Below, in pieces: positions 23,718-31,623 of a stretch of 37,938 nt of DNA. The stretch's first letter is position 1. Each line of letters starts with the position of its first letter. The position numbers were made by a program, and so were the translations under genes. This DNA is from CAKUFA01 sp963646285. GTDB taxonomy: Bacteria; Bacillota; Clostridia; Christensenellales; Aristaeellaceae. The notes under the pieces are model-generated. The model saw nothing but the letters and a program-made list of their open reading frames with translations. It was not told the origin of the DNA and made no database searches. Location of the stretch: contig CAVIWF010000024.1 in the NCBI GenBank assembly GCA_963646285.1, forward strand, positions 1 through 37,938, read 5' to 3'.

Positions 23718-25262
23718 ATGGGTGAAAAAGTGCTGCTTCATAAGGAGGAGCAACCTGCAGAGGGCAAGGTACTCCTTCAGATGGAGGGTATCTGCAAAAG
23801 TTTCCCCGGCGTGAAAGCCTTGGATAACGCTCAGCTATGTGTGAAGGCTGGTACGGTTCATGCCCTCATGGGCGAGAACGGTGCGGGCAAGTCCACGCTG
23901 ATGAAATGCCTCTTCGGCATTTATCACAAGGACGCCGGACATATTTATTTGGATGGCAAGGAAGTTAACTTCAAAACATCCAGAGAAGCATTGGATAACG
24001 GCGTGGCCATGGTTCATCAGGAGCTGAACCAGGCACGGAAGCGCTCTGTTATGGACAACATCTGGCTGGGACGGTATCCGAAGGTTGTCAAGGGACTTCC
24101 TTTTGTATCGGATAAGCAGTCCTACAATGATACCAAGAAGGTTTTCGATGATCTGGGCATCAATGTGAACCCGAAGGTCATCCTGAACAATCTGACGGTT
24201 TCCCAGCGGCAGATGGTGGAAATTGCCAAGGCTGTTTCCTTCAATTCGAAGGTCATTGTTTTTGACGAGCCCACTTCCTCCCTGACAGAGACAGAAGTAG
24301 AGCACCTGTTCCGCATCATTAACATGCTCAGAGACCGGGGATGCGGTATCGTCTACATCTCCCATAAGATGGAGGAAATCCTCCGCATTTCCGATGAAGT
24401 GACCATCATGCGTGACGGCCAGTGGGTGGCGACCAAGCCTGCCAATGGCCTGACCATGGATGAAATCATCCGCCTGATGGTAGGTCGTCCGCTGACGAAC
24501 CGCTTCCCGCCCAAGGACAATGTGGTGGGCGAGGAAAACATTCTGGACGTGCAGGGCTTGTCTGGTATGTATTCCAACCTGCGGGATGCCAACATCAATG
24601 TCCGCAAGGGCGAAATCGTTGGTGTGGCAGGTCTGGACAGCTCCGGTCGTACCTCCCTGCTGGAGTGCATCTTCGGCAGCGCAACGAGGAAGTGCGGCAA
24701 GATCTACAAGTCCGGTAAGCAGGTTGCCAACAAGACCCCTCGTGAAGCCATCAAGAACGGCTTTGCTCTGGTGACAGAGGAACGCCGTGCAACGGGCATT
24801 CTCGGTATCTTGGATATCCGTACCAACACGGTGATCGCAAGCCTGAGAAAGTACAAGAACGGTCCCTTCCTGAACGATAAGAAAATGGCTGAAGCTACGG
24901 ATCGCATGATCAAGGCCATGAGTATTAAAACGCCCAGCCAGCAGACAAAGATCAACACCCTGTCCGGCGGCAACCAGCAGAAGGTTATTTTCGGACGGTG
25001 GATTTTGACTGAGCCTGACGTGCTGCTGCTTGACGAACCTACCCGTGGTATTGACGTAGGCGCTAAGTACGAGATTTATCAGCTGATCCAAAACCTCGCA
25101 AAGCAAGGCAAGGCAGTAATCATGGTTTCCTCGGAAATGCCTGAGCTGCTGGGCGTGTGCAACAGGATCGTTGTCATGTCCGGCGGTCGTGTGGCTGGCG
25201 AAGTAGACGCTGACCATACCTCTCAGGAAGAGATTATGACCCTTGCTGCAAAATATGTATAA
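23718..25262 (+). CDS. mglA: Sugar ABC transporter ATP-binding protein MglA
   Basis: Tandem ATPase of the galactose/ribose-type importer, 514 residues with two ABC domains. The first (about 20-255) has Walker A GENGAGKST, a less standard signature (LTVSQRQMVE) and Walker B VIVFDEPTSSLT. The second (about 270-510) has a degenerate Walker A (GLDSSGRTS, no lysine), a full signature LSGGNQQKV and Walker B LLLDEPTRGID. This asymmetry is normal for MglA/RbsA. AAAGGAG precedes the ATG. It lies 135 bases after mglB and 14 bases before mglC. Confidence 0.95.
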   Translation: MGEKVLLHKEEQPAEGKVLLQMEGICKSFPGVKALDNAQLCVKAGTVHALMGENGAGKSTLMKCLFGIYHKDAGHIYLDGKEVNFKTSREALDNGVAMVHQELNQARKRSVMDNIWLGRYPKVVKGLPFVSDKQSYNDTKKVFDDLGINVNPKVILNNLTVSQRQMVEIAKAVSFNSKVIVFDEPTSSLTETEVEHLFRIINMLRDRGCGIVYISHKMEEILRISDEVTIMRDGQWVATKPANGLTMDEIIRLMVGRPLTNRFPPKDNVVGEENILDVQGLSGMYSNLRDANINVRKGEIVGVAGLDSSGRTSLLECIFGSATRKCGKIYKSGKQVANKTPREAIKNGFALVTEERRATGILGILDIRTNTVIASLRKYKNGPFLNDKKMAEATDRMIKAMSIKTPSQQTKINTLSGGNQQKVIFGRWILTEPDVLLLDEPTRGIDVGAKYEIYQLIQNLAKQGKAVIMVSSEMPELLGVCNRIVVMSGGRVAGEVDADHTSQEEIMTLAAKYV

Positions 25263-25276
25263 GGAGGGCGACTGAA

Positions 25277-26317
25277 ATGCCCGGGAAAATGAGTTCCTTC
25301 AATGCACTGTCCTCAAAGGATAAGCGCAGCTTTGTGATCAATTGGGTGCTGGATCACGCCATGATCATCATCATTCTGCTGCTGGCTGTGTATGTACAGA
25401 TTCAGCGTCCCCAGTTCTTCGGTGTACCTTCGCTGGTGAACATTATTTCCCTGACGGCTGTGCGTCTGCCCATGGCACTGGGTGTTGCAGGCTGTATTGT
25501 GCTGGCCGGTACTGACTTGACCGGTGGCCGTGTAGCTGGCTTGACCGCTTTCGTGGCAGCTATCCTGTTGCAGAAGGCTGGCGCCAATGGCCGCTTCATC
25601 GTGGATGGCGTTCCCCAGAACGTTGTTCTGGTCATCCTGCTGGTGATGCTGATCGGTTCCTGCGTTGGTTTCATCAACGGTTTCGTTATGGCCAAGTGGA
25701 AGCTGCATCCCTACATCATCACCTTGGCTATGCAGATGATCACCTACGGTGCTTACCTGACCCTGTCCAACTCCAAGCAGATTTCCAGCTTGGATCCCAG
25801 CTACACCACGGACTTCGTGACCAAGTCCATCCTGAAGATTGGTACCACCTCCGTGCCCATGTACGTGCTGCTGGCCATCATTGTGACGGCGATCATGTGG
25901 GTGGTTTGGAACAAGACCACCTTCGGCAAGAACATGTTTGCTGTAGGTTCTAATGAAGAAGCTGCCCGTGTTTCCGGTGTTAACGTCATGGCTACCATCA
26001 TCGGCGTGTTCATGCTGGCTGGCGCTCTGTATGGCTACACCGGCTTCGTGGAAGCTGCCCGTTTGGGCTCCTCTACCGCTACCCTGGGTCTGAACTATGA
26101 AGCTGACGCCATCTCTGCTGTGGTTATCGGCGGCGTATCCTTCGTGGGCGGCACCGGCAAAATCAGCGGCGTGCTGCTGGGCGTGTTCATGATGCAGCTG
26201 ATCATCTCCGGCATGACCTTCCTGGGCATCTCCGGCAACATCACCTACATCATCAAGGGTGCAGTTATCCTGATTGCCTGCATTCTGGACATGCGGAAGT
26301 ACATGACCCGCAAGTAA
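25277..26317 (+). CDS. mglC: Sugar ABC transporter permease MglC
   Basis: Membrane channel of the hexose importer, 346 residues with about 8-10 hydrophobic segments. Family motifs include GCIVLAGTDLTGGRVAGL (about 72-89), FAVGSNEEAARVSGVNV (the ATPase-contact loop, about 220-236) and DAISAVVIGGVSFVGGTGK (about 276-294). AAGGAGGG precedes the ATG at good spacing. It ends the mglBAC set; a terminator-like hairpin and a small membrane peptide gene follow. Confidence 0.95.
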   Translation: MPGKMSSFNALSSKDKRSFVINWVLDHAMIIIILLLAVYVQIQRPQFFGVPSLVNIISLTAVRLPMALGVAGCIVLAGTDLTGGRVAGLTAFVAAILLQKAGANGRFIVDGVPQNVVLVILLVMLIGSCVGFINGFVMAKWKLHPYIITLAMQMITYGAYLTLSNSKQISSLDPSYTTDFVTKSILKIGTTSVPMYVLLAIIVTAIMWVVWNKTTFGKNMFAVGSNEEAARVSGVNVMATIIGVFMLAGALYGYTGFVEAARLGSSTATLGLNYEADAISAVVIGGVSFVGGTGKISGVLLGVFMMQLIISGMTFLGISGNITYIIKGAVILIACILDMRKYMTRK

Positions 26318-26330
26318 TGCAACATATCAA

Positions 26331-26366
26331 CAGACCTGTCGCTTGTTTGGCGGCAGGTCTGTTTTT
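26331..26366 (+). terminator. Terminator between mglC and a small ORF
   Basis: CAGACCTGTCGC (26331-26342) pairs with GCGGCAGGTCTG (26350-26361, one G-U), followed by TTTTT. The T-run directly touches the GGAGG of the next small gene, so partial read-through would be needed for that gene to be expressed from the mgl promoter. Confidence 0.8.
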
Positions 26367-26377
26367 GGAGGACAACC

Positions 26378-26536
26378 ATGGAAGAAAAGAACCCGAAGAA
26401 GGATCCGGTTCCTCATAACTGGATCACCAACCTCTATGACAAGCTGAACATTCCTGTTTGGGTACTGGATGTTCTGCTGGTCTTCCTGTGTGCCGTGGTG
26501 GTGTTTTGCTTCATCTACGGCGCAAACGTTCAGTAA
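26378..26536 (+). CDS. Small membrane peptide after mglC (52 aa)
   Basis: A 52-codon frame starts at ATG, 6 bases after a perfect GGAGG. The product has a charged N-terminus (MEEKNPKKDP), an amphipathic stretch (WITNLYDKLNIPVW) and one hydrophobic helix (about 29-48, VLDVLLVFLCAVVVFCFIYG). It is therefore a probable single-pass membrane microprotein. It lies between the mglC terminator and a second terminator. No family is recognised. It might modulate the sugar importer, or be an independent small gene. Confidence 0.65.
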   Translation: MEEKNPKKDPVPHNWITNLYDKLNIPVWVLDVLLVFLCAVVVFCFIYGANVQ

Positions 26537-26554
26537 GCAGCAAGGTTCTTCAAG

Positions 26555-26590
26555 GCAGCCGATGATGTTTTTCGGCTGCTTTTTCCTTTT
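26555..26590 (+). terminator. Terminator ending the mgl region
   Basis: GCAGCCGA (26555-26562) pairs with TCGGCTGC (26572-26579), followed by TTTTTCCTTTT. Confidence 0.85.
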
Positions 26591-26596
26591 CGTTCC

Positions 26597-26624
26597 TTGC
26601 ATTTGCGGTGCAATATGGTATACT
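26597..26624 (+). promoter_or_regulatory. Promoter of proA
   Basis: -35 TTGCAT (26597-26602), 16-base spacer, -10 TATACT (26619-26624). The start would fall near 26631, giving a short leader. It begins within 7 bases of the preceding terminator. Confidence 0.7.
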
Positions 26625-26656
26625 TGTGCCATTGAATGTCAGAAGGGATGATGCGC

Positions 26657-27952
26657 ATGGATCTTCATCAGATGGCTGGTCAGGCACGGGAAGCAGCGTG
26701 GACGCTGGCGGCAGTTTCCTGCGAAAAGCGGAATGAGGCGCTTCTTGCCATGGCGGACTGCCTTGCAGAAGATCAGGCAGCCATATTTGCTGCCAACGAA
26801 AGGGACGTTGCCCGGGCCAAGGAGGAAGGTCTTGCTGCACCGCTGGTGGGGCGGCTGCACTTCGGCAAGGAAAAACTTCAGCAGGTCACGGACGGCCTGA
26901 AGGCGTTGGCTTCATTGCCTGATCCCATCGGACAGACGACCTTGGCACGGGAAATTACGGAAGGGTTGAAGCTGTACCGGGTGACTTGCCCCATTGGCGT
27001 GATTGGCGTGATCTTTGAAAGCCGGCCGGATGCACTGGTGCAGATTGCTTCCCTTGCCCTCAAGAGCGGGAATGCTGTGCTTCTAAAGGGCGGCCGTGAA
27101 GCTCTTGAAACCAACCAGGCTCTGTGCAACAGCCTGCGGCGGGCAGCGAAGAAAGCTGGTCTGCCGGAAAATTTTGCCCAGCTGATGGAAAGCCGGGAAG
27201 ATGTGGCGGCCATGCTCAAGGAGGATGCCCTGATTGACCTGATTATTCCCCGGGGCAGCAATGCTTTTGTGCGCTACATTATGGACAACAGCCGCATTCC
27301 TGTGCTGGGACATGCGGATGGCATCTGCCACGTTTATGTGGATCAGGCGGCAGATTTGGATATGGCAGTGAAAATTGCGGTGGACAGCAAGGCGCAGAAC
27401 GTGGCGGTATGCAACGCCATGGAAACCCTGCTGGTGCACCGGGCAATTGCTTCGGCGTATTTGCCGAAAATGGCAGAAGCCATGAAAGCTGCCGATATTC
27501 GTTTGAAGGGTGATGAAGTCGTGCAGGCTATCATTCCCTGCGAACCCGCCACGGAAGAGGATTGGCGGACGGAGTATCTGGATCGCATCCTGTCTGTTCA
27601 CGTGGTGGATTCTTTGGAGCAGGCCATTGAGCATATCAATCGCTATGGTTCCCACCATACGGACTGCATTGTGACGGCAGATGATGAGGCGGCAGCCCAG
27701 TTCCTTACCCGGGTGGATAGTGCGGGCGTGTATCGGAATGTATCCACCCGCTTTGCGGATGGCTTTGTGTATGGCTTCGGGGCAGAAGTGGGCATTGCCA
27801 CGGGGAAAATCCACGCCCGTGGCCCCATGGGTCCCGAAGGCCTGACCACCTACAAATACAAACTGCTGGGCACGGGGCAACTAATGGCGGAAATGAAGCA
27901 CGGGGATCGACACTATACCCACCGGCTGCTGGACGAAGACTGCCACCTGTAA
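26657..27952 (+). CDS. proA: Glutamate-5-semialdehyde dehydrogenase (gamma-glutamyl phosphate reductase)
   Basis: Second enzyme of proline synthesis from glutamate: reduces gamma-glutamyl phosphate with NADPH in the cytoplasm. About 431 residues, normal length. The aldehyde dehydrogenase fold shows GVIGVIFESRPDALVQIA in the N-terminal half, LIIPRGSNAFVRYI, HADGICHVYVD, the nucleophile region VAVCNAMETLLVH (Cys near 250) and GPEGLTTYKYKLLGTGQ near the end. Several ATGs are in frame at 26636-26657; AGAAGGG best serves the last. There is no proB next to it, so the glutamate kinase must be elsewhere. A phosphatase gene follows after 22 bases. Confidence 0.96.
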   Translation: MDLHQMAGQAREAAWTLAAVSCEKRNEALLAMADCLAEDQAAIFAANERDVARAKEEGLAAPLVGRLHFGKEKLQQVTDGLKALASLPDPIGQTTLAREITEGLKLYRVTCPIGVIGVIFESRPDALVQIASLALKSGNAVLLKGGREALETNQALCNSLRRAAKKAGLPENFAQLMESREDVAAMLKEDALIDLIIPRGSNAFVRYIMDNSRIPVLGHADGICHVYVDQAADLDMAVKIAVDSKAQNVAVCNAMETLLVHRAIASAYLPKMAEAMKAADIRLKGDEVVQAIIPCEPATEEDWRTEYLDRILSVHVVDSLEQAIEHINRYGSHHTDCIVTADDEAAAQFLTRVDSAGVYRNVSTRFADGFVYGFGAEVGIATGKIHARGPMGPEGLTTYKYKLLGTGQLMAEMKHGDRHYTHRLLDEDCHL

Positions 27953-27974
27953 ATTGGAAAGTGAGCGATGATGA

Positions 27975-28634
27975 TTGCAGGCGTTACCCTTTGCTCTTTT
28001 CGACTTTGATAATACGCTGGCCCGGGGCGACTCCATTGTTCCTTTTCTGCTGTACTGCATTCGCCGGGGAAAAGCACCCTGGTACCAATTGTTCAAGGCG
28101 GTTCACGGTTTTTTGCAGCAAAAGCGGTGTCCGGAAAAGGTGAGCCATGCAAAGGAAGAAACCCTTTCGTTCCTGACTGGCATGGAGCAGGAGAAGATCA
28201 ATGACCTGGCACGCAGCTTCTGGCGTGATTGCCTCAGCAAGCGGCTTTATGCAGATGCAGTGGCAGAAATGCGCTGCCTGAAGGAAGCAGGCTATTATGT
28301 GCTGGTAGTTTCTGCGTCACCTTCCGTCTATATGGATGTGCTGCCGGAGTTCCTGCCGACGGATGGGGTCATTGCCACCACTTGCGGTGTGGACGATCAA
28401 GGGCGGTATAACGGTTTGGTGGGGGAAAATTGCAAGGAACTGCAGAAGCCTCTGCGTATTGCCGCCTACCTGGCCGCAAAGCATTTGGTACTGCTGCCGG
28501 AAAAGTCCTGCGCTTATGGAGATTCCAAGAGTGATATTCCCATGCTGAGCCTTGTTGCTGCCCCGACTTTGGTCAATCCCAAGGCGGATGTGAAGGCGCT
28601 GCTGCCCAATGCCAAGGTTGTGACCTGGCGTTGA
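27975..28634 (+). CDS. HAD-IB family hydrolase (SerB-like phosphatase)
   Basis: A 219-residue haloacid-dehalogenase-type phosphatase. Motif I is FDFDNTLARGDS (about 9-20, both catalytic Asp), motif II is VVSASPS (about 113-119) and motif III YGDSKSDIPML (about 176-186). An inserted helical cap of roughly 80 residues between motifs I and II marks subfamily IB, together with phosphoserine phosphatase-like and sugar-lipid phosphatases. The start must be TTG at 27975: an in-frame stop lies immediately before it and no other start precedes motif I. The Shine-Dalgarno is weak, so coupling to proA is likely. The substrate cannot be told; a role in proline synthesis is not implied. Confidence 0.88.
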   Translation: MQALPFALFDFDNTLARGDSIVPFLLYCIRRGKAPWYQLFKAVHGFLQQKRCPEKVSHAKEETLSFLTGMEQEKINDLARSFWRDCLSKRLYADAVAEMRCLKEAGYYVLVVSASPSVYMDVLPEFLPTDGVIATTCGVDDQGRYNGLVGENCKELQKPLRIAAYLAAKHLVLLPEKSCAYGDSKSDIPMLSLVAAPTLVNPKADVKALLPNAKVVTWR

Positions 28635-28690
28635 TGAGTCGATTTTTGTGGAAAGTTTACAAAAAAGTCGCATTTTCGACCGGTTTTCTC

Positions 28691-28720
28691 TTTTCATAAA
28701 CCCGTAGGCTGTGCTATAAT
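28691..28720 (+). promoter_or_regulatory. Promoter of the CdaR-like gene
   Basis: -35 TTTTCA (28691-28696), 18-base spacer, -10 TATAAT (28715-28720). A 7-bp leader stem TCAGCCT / AGGCTGA (28725-28750) lies around the start site and includes a run of seven T residues in its loop. Confidence 0.65.
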
Positions 28721-28767
28721 GGCATCAGCCTATTTTTTTACTGAGGCTGACGAAAGGAGCGATCTTT

Positions 28768-29820
28768 TTGGTAGATAAGCAGCTGATGGATCAAATGGAA
28801 AAGGTACTGGGACGGCTAAGCATCCCGGTGGCCATTTTAGATAAGGATGGGGAACATGGTATTCCTGGCGAACCTTCTCTGCCCCTGCGTGACCTGACGG
28901 ATGGCGTGTGCCAGTCCCTCGGCGGAAGACTTTACCTGCCGGTGAAGCAGCCTGCCGTTGTGCTGGCCTGCCACGAAGGCATCCCTGGTGCCCGGGACGT
29001 GCTGACCCTTGCGGAGGCACTGCTGCTGAGTCTGGGCAGCAATGAAACCCACACGGAAAGCGGCTTTGATGTTTATCGCCGTATGCTGCGGGGGGAAGTG
29101 GCAGGAGCTGAACTGGAAGCAGCCGCCCATGAGCATCAGCTGCCGGAGAACCTGAAGCGCTGCGTCATGGTGTTCCACATTGTGCAGACGGAAAAGGAGC
29201 GTGCCTTTGAGCTCCTCCGTGATCTGACCCCCTTGCAGGAAAAGGATGTGCTGATTGATATGGATCGGCACACGGCTGCGCTGATTAAGGATGTGACCGA
29301 TGTGGAAACATCCGATGAACTGATGCAGTTTGCCGAAGCCTTGCAGGAAACCCTGATGGGGGAAACGGCCCATCAAATGACCGTGGGCATTGGCGGCATG
29401 CGCACAACCTTGGACGAAATCCGCAACAGCTATCAGGAAGCCAAGCGAGCCATTGAAGTGGGTCGCATTTTCCAGCCGGAAAGCAGCATCTATGTATACA
29501 GCCGCCTGATTTTCGAGCGTTTCCTGATGGAACTGCCCCAGGACATCAGCGCCTATTATCACAATCTGCTCTTTAATCGGAAGACGGCACGTCTCTTCAA
29601 TGAAGAAATGCTCTATACCATTGAAATGTTCTTCAAAAAGGATCTGAACCTGTCCGACACCGCACGGCAGCTGTACATCCACCGGAATACGCTGGTCTAC
29701 CGCTTGGATAAGGTGCAGCGGCAGACGGGGCTGGATCTGCGCCATTTTGAGGATGCCGTTACCTTCAAGCTGCTGATGGAGCTGAAGAAATGCGGTGGAG
29801 ACCGTCTCCTGACCAAATAA
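28768..29820 (+). CDS. CdaR/PucR-family transcriptional regulator
   Basis: A 350-residue regulator. The C-terminal PucR-type helix-turn-helix is clear: LNLSDTARQLYIHRNTLVYRL (in part, DTARQLYIHRNTLVYRLD, about 290-307) followed by GLDLRHFEDAVTFKLLM. The middle (about 120-250) resembles the GGDEF-like domain of CdaR proteins (VGIGGMRTTLDEIRNSYQEA, about 209-228). The N-terminal 95 residues are an unassigned sensing part. The start is TTG with AAAGGAG upstream. CdaR relatives respond to small carboxylic acids or purine breakdown products, but no such genes are nearby. The S41 protease gene follows after 20 bases and is likely in the same unit. Confidence 0.88.
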   Translation: MVDKQLMDQMEKVLGRLSIPVAILDKDGEHGIPGEPSLPLRDLTDGVCQSLGGRLYLPVKQPAVVLACHEGIPGARDVLTLAEALLLSLGSNETHTESGFDVYRRMLRGEVAGAELEAAAHEHQLPENLKRCVMVFHIVQTEKERAFELLRDLTPLQEKDVLIDMDRHTAALIKDVTDVETSDELMQFAEALQETLMGETAHQMTVGIGGMRTTLDEIRNSYQEAKRAIEVGRIFQPESSIYVYSRLIFERFLMELPQDISAYYHNLLFNRKTARLFNEEMLYTIEMFFKKDLNLSDTARQLYIHRNTLVYRLDKVQRQTGLDLRHFEDAVTFKLLMELKKCGGDRLLTK

Positions 29821-29840
29821 GACGAGGAGGAGCCTGAGCC

Positions 29841-31073
29841 ATGAAGAAAAAAATGCTGCTTGTTCTTTCCCTGCTGCTGGCACTGTGCGTCATGAGTTCC
29901 TGCGCCTACCTGCCGCTGCTGGGGATTGATACAGGGGATGCTGCTGCCACCACCACGGAAAGCAGCGGCGATACCGTTACCATTTCCAAGGAAGCCTACG
30001 AGCGTTATCAGAAGTTTGATACCCTGCTGCAAATGATGGACTACGTAGAGGAAGGCTTCTACGAGGACGTGGAAGAAGAAAAGCTTCTGCAGGGTGCAGC
30101 AGCCGGATTGCTGTCGGCCACCGGAGATCCCTACACCTTCTACTACACGCCGGAGGATTATGCCTCCCTCTGGGAAGATGACGAAGGCGAGTACGCCGGT
30201 GTAGGTATTCAAATTTCTGCTTCTTACGCAACGGGGATTTGCACCATCAGCCGGGTATTCGACAATGGTCCTGCCAAGGAAGCAGGCGTGCATAAGGGCG
30301 ATATCCTGTACAAAGTGGAAGACATGTACGTTACCGCAACGAACCTGCAGGATGCCGTGGACATTATGCGGGGTACGCCCGGCACCACGGTGGAAGTTGT
30401 GTTCCTTCGTGGGGAGGAGGAACTGACCTTCACCCTGGAGCGCCGCACCATCAACGTGAATCGGATTGATTCCATGATGCTGACGGATGACATTGGCTAT
30501 ATCTACCTGTACGAATTTGCCGGAGACTGCGCCGAAAAATTCTCTGCTGCCTTGACCAATTTGCAGGAGCAGGGCGCCAAAGGACTGATCATCGACCTGC
30601 GGGATAATCCCGGCGGATGGGTAAATGACGCTCAGTCCATTGGCGATTTGTTCCTGGACAACGGCATCCTGTGCTACCTGGAATATAAGGATGGCACCCG
30701 TGAGTATTACCGCACCAAGGATGGCAAGGTGGATATGCCCTTGGTGATTCTGGTGAACGAAAACAGCGCCAGCTCTTCGGAGATTCTGACCGGTGCACTG
30801 AAGGATCGTGCAGATGCAACGGTGGTGGGCGTTACCAGCTATGGCAAGGGCATTGTGCAAAGCGTTATCCCCTTGAGCGATGGTGCAGGAATGCAGATGA
30901 CCATTGCCCAGTACTATACCCCCAATGGCAACGCCGTGCATAAGCTGGGTATCACCCCGGATGTGGAAGTGGAGCTTGCCGAAGGCGATAACGGCATGCA
31001 TGAGCTGGGTGACCTGACGGACGCTCAGCTGGCAAAGGCGTTGGAAGTTATGCAGAAAAAGCTTGCAAAGTAA
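29841..31073 (+). CDS. S41 family C-terminal processing peptidase with PDZ domain
   Basis: A 410-residue exported serine protease of the CtpA/Tsp family, which trims or degrades envelope proteins from their C-termini. The signal sequence (about 1-21) ends VMSSC-AYL, a weak lipobox, so it may be a lipoprotein. A PDZ domain spans about 95-185 (GVGIQISA, GPAKEAGVHKGDILYKV). The catalytic domain shows LIIDLRDNPGGWV, the serine in ENSASSSE (about 311) and the lysine in SYGKGIVQ (about 335), the expected Ser-Lys dyad. GGAGGAG precedes the ATG. It is probably co-transcribed with the CdaR-like gene. Confidence 0.94.
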   Translation: MKKKMLLVLSLLLALCVMSSCAYLPLLGIDTGDAAATTTESSGDTVTISKEAYERYQKFDTLLQMMDYVEEGFYEDVEEEKLLQGAAAGLLSATGDPYTFYYTPEDYASLWEDDEGEYAGVGIQISASYATGICTISRVFDNGPAKEAGVHKGDILYKVEDMYVTATNLQDAVDIMRGTPGTTVEVVFLRGEEELTFTLERRTINVNRIDSMMLTDDIGYIYLYEFAGDCAEKFSAALTNLQEQGAKGLIIDLRDNPGGWVNDAQSIGDLFLDNGILCYLEYKDGTREYYRTKDGKVDMPLVILVNENSASSSEILTGALKDRADATVVGVTSYGKGIVQSVIPLSDGAGMQMTIAQYYTPNGNAVHKLGITPDVEVELAEGDNGMHELGDLTDAQLAKALEVMQKKLAK

Positions 31074-31088
31074 ATAAGATAACATGAT

Positions 31089-31130
31089 GAAAAGTGTGCG
31101 GATTATACAAATGTAATCTGCACACTTTTC
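31089..31130 (+). terminator. Terminator after the S41 protease gene
   Basis: GAAAAGTGTGCGGATT (31089-31104) pairs with AATCTGCACACTTTTC (31115-31130), 16 pairs with one G-U. Its T-rich 3' arm overlaps the -35 box of the next promoter, so one unit ends where the next begins. Confidence 0.75.
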
Positions 31131-31154
31131 ACTTGTGAAAAAATCGTTTATAAT
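31126..31154 (+). promoter_or_regulatory. Promoter of the TM1266/ABC operon
   Basis: -35 TTTTCA (31126-31131), 17-base spacer, -10 TATAAT (31149-31154). Expected start is at 31159-31161, at the first base of the leader's closing stem. The -35 is embedded in the preceding terminator stem. Confidence 0.7.
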
Positions 31155-31158
31155 CAAA

Positions 31159-31320
31159 GTGTCAGAAAACCAAAGCCTAGCGGTGACGTGCGGCGGAGGG
31201 ACTGACACAGATTCTCCCGGATTGACGGCGAAGGGCAACCAAGGCCAAAGATGGGAAAGGAGGATGAACCATGAATCGTAACGTTTACGGATAGCAGGGC
31301 TTTGCGTTGCTATCTTTTTT
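31159..31320 (+). ncRNA. Structured leader RNA with terminator (candidate riboswitch or attenuator)
   Basis: The transcript begins with GTGTCAG (31159-31165), which pairs perfectly with CTGACAC (31202-31208) to enclose 36 bases rich in unpaired A and G. Then comes TTCTCC (31212-31217), able to pair with GGAGGA (31259-31264), a Shine-Dalgarno for a 7-codon ORF. A terminator ends the leader: GATAGCA (31290-31296) / TGCTATC (31308-31314) with seven T residues. It lacks the hallmark sequences of TPP, FMN, cobalamin, lysine and T-box leaders. A partial likeness to the SAM-I core (GGAGGGACTG ... GGGCAACC) does not extend to its required helices. Function is inferred from layout. Confidence 0.65.
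31271..31294 (+). CDS. Leader peptide ORF (7 codons, MNRNVYG)
   Basis: ATG lies 6 bases after an exact AAAGGAGGA ribosome site, and the frame ends at TAG inside the 5' arm of the terminator stem. A ribosome finishing this ORF would cover that arm and prevent terminator formation. The coding part itself contains a 5-bp stem (CGTAA / TTACG). Such a strong site for so small a frame suggests that translation, not the peptide, matters. Expression is not proven. Confidence 0.5.
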   Translation: MNRNVYG

Positions 31321-31341
31321 TACCATGAGGAGGCTGCGCCG

Positions 31342-31623
31342 GTGAGCGAGGTTCGGCTGGGATTTGTAGGCATCGTGATTGAGCAGAGAAGTCAAGCGGA
31401 AAAGGTGAATCATATTCTGTCTCAATACGGGGCGCTGATTCGTGGGCGCATTGGCGTACCGGATCAGCAAAGCGGCATCGGGGTCATTGGGCTCATTGTG
31501 GAGGGCAGCAATGACCAACTGGGCGCCATGACGGGAAAGCTTGGAAATATCCAGGGCGTTACCGTCAAGAGCGCACTGACGGGAAAAACCATGACGAAAG
31601 ATGAAGGAGAGCAAAAAGAATGA
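31342..31623 (+). CDS. TM1266-family (iron-only hydrogenase system) putative regulator
   Basis: A 93-residue protein of the TM1266 family, an ACT/ferredoxin-like small fold found beside [FeFe]-hydrogenase maturation genes and annotated as a putative regulator. Recognised by RLGFVGIVIEQRS (about 4-16), ILSQYGALIRGRIGVP (about 25-40) and GIGVIGLIVEGSNDQLGAMTGKL (in parts, about 45-67). The start is GTG with GAGGAGG before it. No hydrogenase or HydEFG gene lies in this window; instead it heads an ABC transporter operon, its stop overlapping the binding-protein ATG by four bases. That coupling suggests it works with the importer, perhaps as a ligand sensor. Confidence 0.85.
   Translation: MSEVRLGFVGIVIEQRSQAEKVNHILSQYGALIRGRIGVPDQQSGIGVIGLIVEGSNDQLGAMTGKLGNIQGVTVKSALTGKTMTKDEGEQKE

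Noticed and set aside
31188..31245. SAM-I (S-box) riboswitch suggested by GGAGGGACTG and GGGCAACC
   Set aside because: The spacing and following sequence (AAGGTGCTAAATCC-like segment, P1 closure) are absent, and the first motif is used in the 5' closing stem instead. The likeness is probably chance, though a covariance search should confirm.
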